From contig NZ_CP133264.1 in NCBI RefSeq assembly GCF_030915445.1, positions 3,162,001 to 3,226,000 on the forward strand: 64,000 nt of DNA. Reading direction: 5' to 3'. Under the pieces are notes generated by a model, which saw only the letters and a list, made by a program, of their open reading frames with translations, was not told the origin of the DNA and did not search any database. The first letter of the stretch is position 1. Each line of letters starts with the position of its first letter. This document shows, piece after piece, positions 1 to 9,196 of this stretch. This DNA is from Clostridium sp. OS1-26. Lineage in GTDB: Bacteria; Bacillota; Clostridia; Clostridiales; Clostridiaceae. Made by a program: the position numbers and the translations under genes.

Positions 1-2
1 TG

Positions 3-239
3 TCTGCTACGGAATGGAATTTTCTAAACAAAGATAAATTTACACCTAATTATTTCGTAAATATTGAAAATACACTAAAGGACAAACTCGAAGCAATGAA
101 ATGTTATAAATCAGAGTTACGAGAATACCCGCATCCTCGCTCCCTAGAAGGATTAGAGGTGGCTGCTAAAAGATGGGGCACAGTTGCCGGATGTAGTTAC
201 GCAGAAGCGTTTGAATTAATAAGGAAGGTAGTTATCTAA
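3..239 (+). CDS. PIG-L/LmbE-family deacetylase, C-terminal end (partial)
   Basis: The window opens inside this gene; 78 codons are visible in one frame up to TAA. The visible part contains a Y-F-V-N-I motif, then K-C-Y-K-S-E-L-R-E-Y-P-H-P-R-S-L-E-G and a closing Y-A-E-A-F-E-L-I-R. That ending is characteristic of zinc-dependent PIG-L/LmbE N-acetylglucosaminyl deacetylases, in which these residues form the last helices. The catalytic AHPDDE motif lies upstream of the window. Such enzymes de-N-acetylate GlcNAc conjugates, which fits the adjoining sugar-nucleotide and glycosyltransferase genes. The family call rests on the C-terminal signature only, so the substrate is unknown. Confidence 0.82.
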   Translation, partial: SATEWNFLNKDKFTPNYFVNIENTLKDKLEAMKCYKSELREYPHPRSLEGLEVAAKRWGTVAGCSYAEAFELIRKVVI

Positions 240-255
240 CAAATTGCAGTATATA

Positions 256-417
256 AGGCATCTTCAAAAAAATAACTAGTCAATCTGCTAGTCTATTTTG
301 CGCCATACTGCGTCGGCAGAACCCTTAGATAGGGGTTAACTATCTGCGGAACCTTTCTCCTTGCCTGACACAAAATATCCGTCGCATCTTTGACTTGTTA
401 TTTTCCTTCAGATGCCT
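256..417. mobile_element. MITE-like palindromic repeat element, about 162 bp
   Basis: The segment begins AGGCATCTTCAAAAAAATAA and ends with the near-exact reverse complement (TTATTTTCCTTCAGATGCCT), giving imperfect terminal inverted repeats of about 28 bp. The interior has its own dyad (AGATAG...CTATCT) and no open reading frame. Size, terminal inverted repeats and lack of coding capacity fit a non-autonomous miniature element. I recall similar sequences scattered in Clostridium genomes, but copy number cannot be tested here. No second copy was noticed in this window. Confidence 0.6.
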
Positions 418-445
418 AATAAGAAAATATTTAAGATATTTTTAG

Positions 446-486
446 ACACGGAAGAATACAATTATTAATTGACCTCTTCCGTGTTT
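446..486. terminator. Bidirectional intrinsic terminator
   Basis: A perfect 10-bp stem (ACACGGAAGA / TCTTCCGTGT) is followed by TTTT on the plus strand and by a T-rich run (CTAAAAATA read inversely) on the minus strand. It sits between the converging deacetylase and metallophosphoesterase genes. Confidence 0.75.
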
Positions 487-522
487 TCTACATATTCAGT
501 ATTCTACTTTAGGGATGATCTG

Positions 523-1917
523 TTAACTCTTATCCCCAAGAAGTTGAAAATCAAAACTTATATCAGAACTAGAAGGGCTTACTTGATGAATTTCTACAGC
601 TATTACGTTATCTCCATTTTTAAGAAAACTTGTATCAATTATAGTTTTTTCAAAAGAAACCTCATCAACTCCATTTAAAGCTTTGACGGCTAAAGTGTTG
701 TATTCAATTATACCGGAAGGCATATTAGTTCTATATACCTCCCGGCCATTTAGATACACAACAGCTCCATCATCCCTTTGAATTCGAAGCACTAAACTTT
801 TATATATTGATGTATCACGAACAGTAAAATGTTTTCTAAAATAGGTTGTTATATATTTTCGGTAAACATTGGGTCCATAACTTATAACTGTAGCCTCACC
901 TCCATCTCCATAACCTAGTTCAGCAAGTCCAGAAGGCCATGAAGAATCGTCAAAATCAATCTCTCTCCAGGAAGTTCCCAGGTCAGAACCCTTATCGAAA
1001 TACCTCCATGATGCACCCATAGGAATTAACATATCTGTTATAGCATTAGAAGCAGGACCTTCAGTCGGAGGATATATAGAACAACTATCAATAAGGGTAT
1101 TTTCTTTATCGTATACTTGCAGGGAAACTCCACTATTATTTATGTCTAAAATACAATAATGATATACCGCAAGGGGACCAACAATAGCATTTTTTATATT
1201 AGTAATGTGTGCATTTAATGAAGAACCTGCACCGCCGGTAGTTATTTGATAAATGGAATTTTGTATTGGCAGACCATTAGTATCAAAAGATTTATCTATA
1301 AGACGGCGGCAGTAATTGTGTTCATGGCCTACAAATACCGCTGTTACATTATAATGATCAAGAATAGACCATAAAGCATTACGATCATCTGGACTCCCAT
1401 CTAGACTTTCTCCGTAGTGATGTCCGGTAGGAAAAGCAGGGACATGGAAAAACACAAAATTATATTTTTTATTACTGTTCTCTAATGTATTCTTTAACCA
1501 GACACGTTGTTTTGCGTCAACGGCATAGCCGCACTTTGAACCTCTTCGATTTGAGTTTAAAACGATAAAGCGAGCACTTTCATAATCAAAGTAGTATACA
1601 GTTCGTTGATACCCTTGTAACTGTTCATTGGGAAGGTAAGAAAATGCATTACTGAAAGCAGTTTCATTATTTTCATGACTCCCGAGTACTGTATAGAACA
1701 TAGTAACAGAATAATATTCCTCAATTAATTTCTTCCAGTCTTCTAATTGCTCACTTACGTTAGCTCCACCATATACCATATCTCCTGCAAAAATTATAAA
1801 TTTCGGCTGCGGTGACAATCCCTTAATACGGGAGAGTAGGGTACGGAGCAATTGTGTATTTACTGCTACAGCATGTCTACTGCTGTCTGCTAGTATTACA
1901 ATACGAAAAGACTCCAT
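523..1917 (-). CDS. Purple-acid-phosphatase-like metallophosphoesterase with C-terminal beta-sandwich domain
   Basis: A 464-residue protein. The N-terminal 270 residues form a calcineurin-like phosphoesterase: D11, GDMVYG (45-50, the GDxxY form typical of purple acid phosphatases), GSHE (79-82), FFHVP (156-160) and GHEH (197-200). Two metal-ligand positions are unusual: the family GNHE asparagine is serine, and the first motif is DSS. Residues about 300-464 (W-R-E-I-D-F-D-D-S-S-W, R-D-D-G-A-V-V-Y-L-N-G, G-D-N-V-I-A-V-E) look like a galactose-binding-type jelly roll. I place the start at ATG 1917, not upstream, because GGAGGTG lies 5-6 nt before it. No signal peptide is seen. It directly follows the epimerase gene and is probably co-transcribed. 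The substrate is unknown. Confidence 0.82.
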   Translation of the reverse strand: MESFRIVILADSSRHAVAVNTQLLRTLLSRIKGLSPQPKFIIFAGDMVYGGANVSEQLEDWKKLIEEYYSVTMFYTVLGSHENNETAFSNAFSYLPNEQLQGYQRTVYYFDYESARFIVLNSNRRGSKCGYAVDAKQRVWLKNTLENSNKKYNFVFFHVPAFPTGHHYGESLDGSPDDRNALWSILDHYNVTAVFVGHEHNYCRRLIDKSFDTNGLPIQNSIYQITTGGAGSSLNAHITNIKNAIVGPLAVYHYCILDINNSGVSLQVYDKENTLIDSCSIYPPTEGPASNAITDMLIPMGASWRYFDKGSDLGTSWREIDFDDSSWPSGLAELGYGDGGEATVISYGPNVYRKYITTYFRKHFTVRDTSIYKSLVLRIQRDDGAVVYLNGREVYRTNMPSGIIEYNTLAVKALNGVDEVSFEKTIIDTSFLKNGDNVIAVEIHQVSPSSSDISFDFQLLGDKS

Positions 1918-1922
1918 ATATG

Positions 1923-2870
1923 TCACCTCCAATAAGCATTGTGTTTTAAAAACTCTTCTGTTTGTGATATACCGTGGGTCAGAGATATTTTAGGTTTCCA
2001 CCCAAGAAGCTTCTGACTATATCGTGCATCGCACAATAGCTTCTGTATTTCACTTTGGGGGTGAATGTGAGTTACGTATTTAATATTTCCTTTTCCGTCA
2101 GCGATTAGTTTTGCTAATTCCGTAATTGAGATGTCAGCACCACTACCTGCGTTTATCACTTCACCCTCTGTCTTTTCAGAATAACCGGCCTCTACTACAA
2201 AATCAGCACAATCTGTAACATATAAAAAGTCTCTTGTTTGGCTGCCATCGCCATATATAGATAGTGTTTCATTCATAAGTTTTTTATTAATAAAGATTGA
2301 AATTACCCCACCTTCACTATTTTGTTTCTGATATGGTCCGTAGGTGTTAAATGGTCGAAGAATAGTTACAGGAAGACCATAAGCATAGTAATAGGATAAG
2401 GCCAACTGTTCCCCAGCCAATTTAGCAGCTGCATAAGGAGAAGCTGGACATGTAGGGTGACTTTCAGAAATGCCTTCTTTATTTAAAGCTTTACTGTATA
2501 CCATGCAAGTGCTCATATACACAAACTTTGTCTTATTTAGTTTGCATTGCTCAAGAACATTGAAGGTTCCTATTACATCATTTTCAAAGGTGTTTTTTGG
2601 GTCATCAATACTATCTTGAACATTAATTGAAGCCGCAAGGTGATAACATATATTAAATTTATTAGTAAAAAGGCTTTCAAGAAGATGGTTGTCCGTAATG
2701 CTTCCTGCTATGAAGGTAATATTAGGATAAATAAGTTGTAAATCTTTTAAATTATTCATTGAACTATTTGAAAGGTTATCTAGTATCCATATCCTATGAT
2801 TATCCTCCGCAAGTCGTTTTACTACCCATCTTCCAATAAATCCTGCGCCACCTGTTACAAGTATATTCAC
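1923..2870 (-). CDS. NAD-dependent epimerase/dehydratase (UDP-glucose 4-epimerase type SDR)
   Basis: A 315-residue extended short-chain dehydrogenase. The Rossmann motif GGAGFIG is at 7-13, the Ser/Thr of the active site is in Y-M-S-T-C-M (118-123), and the catalytic Y-A-A-A-K is at 146-150. The family converts NDP-sugars (4-epimerisation or 4,6-dehydration); the exact sugar cannot be told from sequence. The start is GTG preceded by GGGGGTGAT. Its TGA lies inside the ribosome binding site of the downstream phosphoesterase, and the CapE-like gene is 12 bp upstream, so the three minus-strand genes form one operon for a modified sugar. Confidence 0.88.
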   Translation of the reverse strand: MNILVTGGAGFIGRWVVKRLAEDNHRIWILDNLSNSSMNNLKDLQLIYPNITFIAGSITDNHLLESLFTNKFNICYHLAASINVQDSIDDPKNTFENDVIGTFNVLEQCKLNKTKFVYMSTCMVYSKALNKEGISESHPTCPASPYAAAKLAGEQLALSYYYAYGLPVTILRPFNTYGPYQKQNSEGGVISIFINKKLMNETLSIYGDGSQTRDFLYVTDCADFVVEAGYSEKTEGEVINAGSGADISITELAKLIADGKGNIKYVTHIHPQSEIQKLLCDARYSQKLLGWKPKISLTHGISQTEEFLKHNAYWR

Positions 2871-2882
2871 AATATCACCCCC

Positions 2883-3893
2883 TTATATTAATTTATTCTT
2901 AATAAGAAAATCTAAAAGTTGTTCTTTTGTAAGATTAAGGCTAGTGTTTGAAGATATTTCTCCGAATACTGATTTGCCTTTTGTCAAATCAAAGGTATTT
3001 TGTTTATCTAAGCAAATGGTAGGAAGTATAGAGTAATAGTCATCAAACTCAAAAGATCTTTCTGCTTCATGAGTTGTAATAAGTTCCTCAAAGAGTTTTT
3101 CAGAAGCCAGTTTCGTTGTTATCTTTATTTCAATGTCTTTTGGATTTTTTGAATATATAGGAGCTAAATATTCGATTAACATTTCAGCAAGATCAACTAT
3201 GCGAATGCTTGGCATTTTTTTTATTAAGATTTCTCCTCCAGTGGCTATTTCACTACTTTTTATTAAAAGGTCAACTGCATCATCAATTGTGCATATAAAC
3301 CGGGTCATATCTGGATGAGTAACTGTCACATAGTTTTGTTTTTTTATTTGATTTTTAAATAAATCAAGAACACAGCCTCTAGAACCAAAAACATTTCCGA
3401 AACGTACCGTTGTAAAGATTGTTGAATTTTCTGTGAAAAAATTTGCATGAGATATAAGCCTTTCACTGTAGAGTTTTCCAACACCCATTACAGTAGTGGG
3501 ATTGGCAGCTTTATCACTGCTGGTAAATATGACTTTTTCCACATTATTTAAGGTAGCACTTTTGATAATATTTTGAGTACCAATAACATTTGTAATAAAG
3601 GCTTCATGTGGATTATTTTCGCAAATGCCAACAATTTTCATAGCAGCAGTATGAAAAACTATATCTATCCCTCTTAAAGCTGAGTTTATACTATCATAAT
3701 TTCTTATATCACCAATTATAAAACTAACCTTTGGATTTTGTTTAAAATAATAAAGCTCTGCTTCTTGTTTTTGTTCATCTCGGCTAAATATATAAATATG
3801 ATTTATATCATATTTTAATAATCTATTTAATAATGCTTTTCCAATGGTACCAGTACCACCAGTAATTAAAATTTTTTTATTACTAAGCCACAT
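2883..3893 (-). CDS. CapD/CapE-type UDP-sugar dehydratase/epimerase (polysaccharide biosynthesis SDR)
   Basis: A 336-residue protein of the polysaccharide biosynthesis SDR family (FlaA1/PseB/CapE type). GGTGTIG is at 12-18, S-S-D-K-A at 125-129, and M-G-V-G-K at 136-140 where ordinary SDRs have YxxxK. Replacement of the tyrosine by methionine is known for CapE-type UDP-GlcNAc 5-inverting 4,6-dehydratases, so the enzyme is probably active. First gene of the minus-strand operon; AGGGATG precedes the ATG. It likely makes a keto-deoxy sugar consumed by the neighbouring epimerase and glycosyltransferases. It could be an epimerase of related specificity. Confidence 0.85.
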   Translation of the reverse strand: MWLSNKKILITGGTGTIGKALLNRLLKYDINHIYIFSRDEQKQEAELYYFKQNPKVSFIIGDIRNYDSINSALRGIDIVFHTAAMKIVGICENNPHEAFITNVIGTQNIIKSATLNNVEKVIFTSSDKAANPTTVMGVGKLYSERLISHANFFTENSTIFTTVRFGNVFGSRGCVLDLFKNQIKKQNYVTVTHPDMTRFICTIDDAVDLLIKSSEIATGGEILIKKMPSIRIVDLAEMLIEYLAPIYSKNPKDIEIKITTKLASEKLFEELITTHEAERSFEFDDYYSILPTICLDKQNTFDLTKGKSVFGEISSNTSLNLTKEQLLDFLIKNKLI

Positions 3894-4041
3894 TTCACAT
3901 CCCTCTCTTATTAGTTAGTAATATATTATATGAAGTTAGAACTATTAGTGATAATGTTTTAAATTATTTCGTAATTATACACACTATATAAGCGCGTCCA
4001 TATATTATCATTAGAGGGAGTTGTAGAAGGAGGAAGTTGAG

Positions 4042-5394
4042 ATGACGCAATTGTCCGATAGAAAGCCTGGACTTGTAAGTATTGTAATTGCTACTTATAA
4101 TTATGGCCATTTTATAATAGATGCTCTTAATGGAATTGAAAAACAAACATACCCCGACATAGAGCTTATTATTATGGATGATGCTTCAGAGGATAATACA
4201 GAGGAACTTGTAAATTCGTGGTATAAAAAATGTGAATATAAATTTTCAAATTTTATTTATTTAAAACTTCCAAGAAATTGTGGAGCCGGTTGGGCCTACA
4301 ATATTGGATTTCAAATTTCATCTGGAGAATATCTTGTAATACATGATGCAGATGATGTTAGCTATCCAGAAAAAATTAAGAAGCAGGTGCAAGTATTAGA
4401 GGAACATCCGGATACTGCTATGGTAGGCACAGGTTTTAGAACTTTTAAAAATAATACTTTCGAAAGTAAGGCTGGAAGTGGCTGGCTAAGCTTTAATTCA
4501 GCTCATATAGAGAAAAATTATAAAAAGCATTTGAGACATTGCGTTGCTTATGGTACATTAATGTTTCGTGCTGCCATGTTGGAAGAGATCATTGGATGCT
4601 TTAAAGCTATTCCCGTTGGTAATGATATGTTTTTTGTAAATAATATAGTAAATCATGATTTTATCATTGAAAATATAAAAGAGGAATTGCATTATGTAAG
4701 AAAGCATACAGGATCTATGAGCAGTCAAATACGTCATAAGCAAGATATAAATGTGCTCAAGAAGAGAAAAGTTGTTGATGATCTTGTTAGTATAGTACTA
4801 CCAGTTAAAAACAGTGAATCAACTATTTACGATACATTAAAGAGTATAGGTGCACAGACTTACCCAAATATTGAAATTATCATAATAGATGATTGTTCCA
4901 ATGACAACTCAGAAGAAATAATTAATAATTGGTATAAAAGGTATAGAAATCACTCAAATAATAACTGTATTCAAGATTTATTATATTTTAAACCGCCAAA
5001 AGAGGCCTGTTCCCCTTGGACATATAATATTGGAGCATATCTATCCAGGGGAGAATATATAGCATTTCATCATGATAAAGGCTTAAGTCACCCAGAAAGA
5101 ATACAAAAACAAGTAGATTTTTTAAAGAATAACTTCATGTACAGTGCAGTAGGTACAAATTTTAAACCAGGAGGAACGATGATACGATATGATGATAAGA
5201 TTGAAGACTCGTACATTACCGAATGTTTTAACTGCGTAAATATAAATACTCTCATGGTAAGATATGAACAAATTCATAAAACAGCTGGTTTCAATAACTT
5301 AATGCAGGGTGCATGGGATTTTGAATTCATATATAGACTCTTAAATAATGGATATAAGGTACAAAATCTCAGAGATGTTTTGTACTTCCAATAA
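4042..5394 (+). CDS. Tandem-domain family 2 glycosyltransferase (GT2-GT2)
   Basis: A 450-residue protein with two GT-A folds in line. Domain 1 (11-235) starts LVSIVIATYN and has the metal-binding H-D-A-D-D at 101-105. Domain 2 (248-450) starts LVSIVLPVKN and repeats the same layout, but the DXD position reads H-H-D-K-G (343-347), so it has probably lost metal-dependent catalysis or evolved specificity. Both lack membrane segments, suggesting a soluble cytoplasmic enzyme acting on a lipid- or protein-linked glycan. AAGGAGG precedes the ATG. It is divergent from the sugar-nucleotide operon and 12 bp ahead of the next glycosyltransferase. The acceptor is unknown. Confidence 0.88.
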   Translation: MTQLSDRKPGLVSIVIATYNYGHFIIDALNGIEKQTYPDIELIIMDDASEDNTEELVNSWYKKCEYKFSNFIYLKLPRNCGAGWAYNIGFQISSGEYLVIHDADDVSYPEKIKKQVQVLEEHPDTAMVGTGFRTFKNNTFESKAGSGWLSFNSAHIEKNYKKHLRHCVAYGTLMFRAAMLEEIIGCFKAIPVGNDMFFVNNIVNHDFIIENIKEELHYVRKHTGSMSSQIRHKQDINVLKKRKVVDDLVSIVLPVKNSESTIYDTLKSIGAQTYPNIEIIIIDDCSNDNSEEIINNWYKRYRNHSNNNCIQDLLYFKPPKEACSPWTYNIGAYLSRGEYIAFHHDKGLSHPERIQKQVDFLKNNFMYSAVGTNFKPGGTMIRYDDKIEDSYITECFNCVNINTLMVRYEQIHKTAGFNNLMQGAWDFEFIYRLLNNGYKVQNLRDVLYFQ

Positions 5395-5406
5395 GGGGGG
5401 GAGTTT

Positions 5407-7326
5407 ATGGGATCGTTAATTAGTATAATAATGCCCGTGTATAATTGTGAAGAATTCATGGAAGAAAGTATTAGAAGTATTCGCGAACAGACATATACAA
5501 ATTGGGAATTAATAATTGTAAATGATGCTTCAGAGGATAGTACAGTAGAAAAAATATCTAAAATACAAGATGAAAGGATTCATTTAATTAACTTAAAAGA
5601 GCACCAAGGAATTGCATCAGCCTTTGCAGAAGGCTATAAGCTTGCAAAAGGAGATTTTATAATAAGACATGATGGGGATGATATAAGTTTACCTACTCGT
5701 CTAGAAATTCAACAGAGTTATTTGAAAGCTAATCCGAAGATTGGGATGGTCTCATGTCTTATATCTTGTTTTACGAGAGATCAATCCTTACGTAAAGATT
5801 GTATTTTTGTTGAGAGAATTCAAAACTATTATAAAGGTAATGAAGAAATTCAAAAATCAATTATAGCAGGTTTTTTACCACTCATATTTCCAACTTTAAT
5901 GATTCGTAAAGAACTTATGGATAAGGTGAATTATAATAGTGAAACTCCTCTTTTTGATGATCAAACAGAATTATTATTAGAACTTATAAAGTTAAGTCCT
6001 GTAGAAAAGGTAAATACTATTCTTTATTCCTATAGAAGGCACAAAGACGCTTATCATGTTGTAAATCAAAAGGAATATTCTAAATATACATCTAAACTAC
6101 TTAAAGATCCTTCTGTTAAGAATTCTTTTCAATTTAAGGAATTTTATAAGGATTTGAATTTTGATGTACAAAGAGAAATTCGACTGAATGAGAACAGTGA
6201 GCTAAGGGTATTAATGCTTGTAGATGCATTGAATATTGGAGGAACAGAGACCCACGTTATTAATATTGCTAAAAAATTAATGGATATGGGAATTTATGTG
6301 GTCGTAGCAACTTCTGGTGGTCCTATGGAAGTAATAATGAAGTCCTACGGAATAAAAGTTATTAAAATTCCTACTTATGGTGATTATATATCGAACAAGA
6401 AAAAATTTGGGATGATAAAAATACTAAAAACTATTATTGATGAGGAAAAAATAAATATTATTCACTGCCATTTATTTGCAAGCATGCAGCTTGCCAGCGA
6501 GCTTTATAGAATGTATAAGATACCATATGTAGTTACTATTCACGGATTATTTTATCCTAATAATATTTTTTATTCTACATGTATTCAAGCCTCCAAGGTA
6601 ATTGCAGTAAGTAAGCCTGTTAAAGAAATGCTGTATAATAAACTTGGAGACAAAATTGGAGATAAAATTGTTATAATTCCTAATGGAGTTAGTAGAGATT
6701 TGGATAATAATTCCTATAGGGATATAGATATACGAGATGAACTTAATATACCCAAAAGCTCAGGGATACTATGCTATTGCAGCAGATTAGATTGGAACAA
6801 GACCAATGTAGCCCGTGTATTATTGTTTAGTTTCACACAGCTTTTAGAAGACTATTCTAATCTACACGTTATTATTGTAGGGGACGGCCCTGGAAGAGAA
6901 AGCTTAGAAAAAGAAGCACAAGTAATCAATGAAATGGCGGAAAGAGATGTTGTTCATATGATAGGAGCAAAAGTGGATGTAATACCATATTATCTCCAAA
7001 GCAGTATTATAATTGGAACAGCCAGAGTTGCATTAGAAGGGATGATGTGTAGAAAACCTGTAATTGCTATAGGTAATCAAGGATATACTGGAATTGTAAC
7101 TGAAAGTAGAAAAGATATTCAATGGGATATGTATTTTGGTGATCATGATGCTCTTGAAAAACCCAATGTAGCAAATTTAGTAAAAGATATCAGATATCTT
7201 TTAAAAAGAAAAGATAGAGTCTCAAAAGTCGGTAGATGGGGAAGAAGCTGGTGTGAAAAAATGTTTGACATCGATAATTGTGTAAAGGAAATTGTGAAAA
7301 TTTATACAAGTGCTTTAGATAAATAA
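5407..7326 (+). CDS. Fused GT2-GT4 glycosyltransferase
   Basis: A 639-residue fusion. Residues 1-240 are a GT2 domain (ISIIMPVYN, V-N-D-A-S-E-D, and D-G-D-D at 89-92). Residues about 265-639 are a GT-B GT4 domain: RVLMLVDALNIGGTETH at the N-terminus, I-H-C-H-L-F, I-P-N-G-V, and E-G-M-M-C-R-K-P-V-I in the donor-binding C-lobe. Two transferases in one chain would add consecutive sugars. GGGGGG precedes the ATG and the gap to the upstream GT gene is only 12 bp, so the two are co-transcribed. No membrane segment is apparent. A terminator follows. Confidence 0.9.
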   Translation: MGSLISIIMPVYNCEEFMEESIRSIREQTYTNWELIIVNDASEDSTVEKISKIQDERIHLINLKEHQGIASAFAEGYKLAKGDFIIRHDGDDISLPTRLEIQQSYLKANPKIGMVSCLISCFTRDQSLRKDCIFVERIQNYYKGNEEIQKSIIAGFLPLIFPTLMIRKELMDKVNYNSETPLFDDQTELLLELIKLSPVEKVNTILYSYRRHKDAYHVVNQKEYSKYTSKLLKDPSVKNSFQFKEFYKDLNFDVQREIRLNENSELRVLMLVDALNIGGTETHVINIAKKLMDMGIYVVVATSGGPMEVIMKSYGIKVIKIPTYGDYISNKKKFGMIKILKTIIDEEKINIIHCHLFASMQLASELYRMYKIPYVVTIHGLFYPNNIFYSTCIQASKVIAVSKPVKEMLYNKLGDKIGDKIVIIPNGVSRDLDNNSYRDIDIRDELNIPKSSGILCYCSRLDWNKTNVARVLLFSFTQLLEDYSNLHVIIVGDGPGRESLEKEAQVINEMAERDVVHMIGAKVDVIPYYLQSSIIIGTARVALEGMMCRKPVIAIGNQGYTGIVTESRKDIQWDMYFGDHDALEKPNVANLVKDIRYLLKRKDRVSKVGRWGRSWCEKMFDIDNCVKEIVKIYTSALDK

Positions 7327-7350
7327 ATTAAGTTAATTATAGAATATATT

Positions 7351-7378
7351 AAAGCTCGGTTAAGGCCGAGCTTTTAAT
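7351..7378 (+). terminator. Intrinsic terminator after the glycosyltransferase operon
   Basis: A 9-bp stem (AAAGCTCGG / CCGAGCTTT) with a 6-nt loop, followed by TTTTAATAA. Confidence 0.85.
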
Positions 7379-7523
7379 AATATTATATAACATTTGAGAT
7401 TAAGAATAGGAATTTAGTCACTCCATATATCTCGATACATATAATATACTGAAAAATTGATATAGATAGTATATTTAAATTTGAATATAGTAAAGTTCTA
7501 ATTAAATAGTAGGAGTGATTAAG

Positions 7524-9143
7524 GTGGAAGAAAAGCAAGATAAAAAGAGAGAAACGAATGAAGGCGAAGATAAAGTTTGTATTAATAAGTCCGCATGTCC
7601 TAAATATAATACAATAATGGATCAGTGCGAGATTGGACCTTTGACGCCTGAACAGAGGCGAATTGAGGCCTTTGAAAAGCGAATTCAGTCTGCTTTATTT
7701 CAGAAGAATTTGATTCTTCAAGGTCAAAGATGCAATGGCGATGAAATTTTATATGTAAATAAGATTGGAAATTATACAAAGGCTTTGCCTCATAATTTGT
7801 TAGGAGAAGTAAATTTAGAGGCCTACAACATTTGGATAAGCATATTAACCACTGGAAATCCAGAAAAATTTGAGCTGTTACCACTAGGAGGGACTACAAA
7901 ATTCTCTAACCCTCAAGCCTCCTATGCGTATGAGATGGTGGGACCTGATTCTCATCATCTCACTATGGCACCGGCTCCGAGCTTTTCCAGTGCCTTAGAA
8001 GCAAGCGAAATGGCTGAGGATTATTGGATGGCTTTAATTCGTGATGTTCCTTTTGTAGATTATGACATCAACCCTATAACTAGGGCTGCAGCTGAGGATT
8101 TATCAGAGTTTTCGGATTTTGATGGTCCTAAATGCAAATGTAAAGTCACCACGAGAACACTCTTCCGTAGTAATGTACCTGGCGCTTTGGAAGGACCATA
8201 TGTTTCGCAGTTCCTCTTGAAGGATATTCCCTTTGGGGCAAAAACTATAGCACAGAGCTACATTGTACCTGTGGAAAAAATCGATTATATGACTTCATAT
8301 AATGAATGGCTTAATATACAGAATGGACAGGCGCCTTCTTCAATATTAAAACTTGACCCAATACCTCGATATATTAGTAATGGCAGAGCCCTCGGCGGAT
8401 ATGTCCATGAAGACAGCAGCATTCAGGCGTCACAAACGGCTTGTTCGATACTACTAAGCTTTGGGCAGGGAGCTCTGTCTTTGAGTAATCCCTATTTATT
8501 CTCAAAGACCCAGCAGGGATTTGCTACCTTTGGTAGTGCACATGTTTTGGATTTTGCGACTCGTGCAGCTAGGATGGCTCTTGAAGCAGCCTGGTTTCAA
8601 AAGTTTTTGGTGCATCGAAGAGTAAGGCCCGAAGAGTTTGGAGGATGCGTACAAAATCTTAAGACATGTGTCGCAAGGTATCCGATTAATCCAGAATTAT
8701 TAAATTCAAATGTATTAGAGATAGTATTCAAAAAATATGGAACCTACCTTCTGCCTATGGCTTATCCTGAAGGATGCCCAACTCACCCGGCATATCCTGC
8801 AGGTCATGCAGCTTACATTGGAGCAGGGGTAACTATTCTAAAAGCATTTTTCAATGAGAATTATATTATTCCAAATCCAGTAGTAGCTAGCACCGATGGG
8901 CTTAAGTTACAACCATATCTTGGGGGTAATCTAAAAGTAGGGGGAGAATTAAATAAGCTTGCTGCCAATATCGCTCTTGCACGAGATTTTGCAGGTGTTC
9001 ACTGGCGTTCAGACAGTTTAGAGGGCATGAAACTTGGAGAAGCTGTGGCAATAGGATTACTTCAGGACTATAGAAATACCTATAATGAAGAATTTCATGG
9101 TTTTTCCTTCACAAAATTTGATGGTACAAGGGTAATAATTTAA
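7524..9143 (+). CDS. Vanadium-dependent haloperoxidase / PAP2-superfamily phosphatase
   Basis: A 539-residue protein with the vanadate/phosphate-binding triad of the PAP2-haloperoxidase superfamily: K-F-L-V-H-R-R-V-R-P (about 359-367), P-A-Y-P-A-G-H (about 421-427), and A-R-D-F-A-G-V-H-W-R-S-D (about 485-496). The length and the G-V-H-W-R-S-D form match haloperoxidases more than short PAP2 lipid phosphatases, although halide oxidation is unproven; it could act as an acid phosphatase. I chose GTG 7524 because AGGAG lies 8 nt upstream; an in-frame GTG at 7515 overlaps that site. No signal peptide. It is flanked by terminators, so it is monocistronic. Confidence 0.85.
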   Translation: MEEKQDKKRETNEGEDKVCINKSACPKYNTIMDQCEIGPLTPEQRRIEAFEKRIQSALFQKNLILQGQRCNGDEILYVNKIGNYTKALPHNLLGEVNLEAYNIWISILTTGNPEKFELLPLGGTTKFSNPQASYAYEMVGPDSHHLTMAPAPSFSSALEASEMAEDYWMALIRDVPFVDYDINPITRAAAEDLSEFSDFDGPKCKCKVTTRTLFRSNVPGALEGPYVSQFLLKDIPFGAKTIAQSYIVPVEKIDYMTSYNEWLNIQNGQAPSSILKLDPIPRYISNGRALGGYVHEDSSIQASQTACSILLSFGQGALSLSNPYLFSKTQQGFATFGSAHVLDFATRAARMALEAAWFQKFLVHRRVRPEEFGGCVQNLKTCVARYPINPELLNSNVLEIVFKKYGTYLLPMAYPEGCPTHPAYPAGHAAYIGAGVTILKAFFNENYIIPNPVVASTDGLKLQPYLGGNLKVGGELNKLAANIALARDFAGVHWRSDSLEGMKLGEAVAIGLLQDYRNTYNEEFHGFSFTKFDGTRVII

Positions 9144-9144
9144 T

Positions 9145-9196
9145 AAGAGGTCTGCTTGAAAATGAATTTTAAATCAGTTTCAAGCAGATCTTCTAT
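9145..9196 (+). terminator. Intrinsic terminator after the haloperoxidase gene
   Basis: Long stem (AAGAGGTCTGCTTGAAA paired with TTTCAAGCAGATCTT) around an A/T loop; a T-run (ATTTTTT) follows about 10 nt later. Confidence 0.7.
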
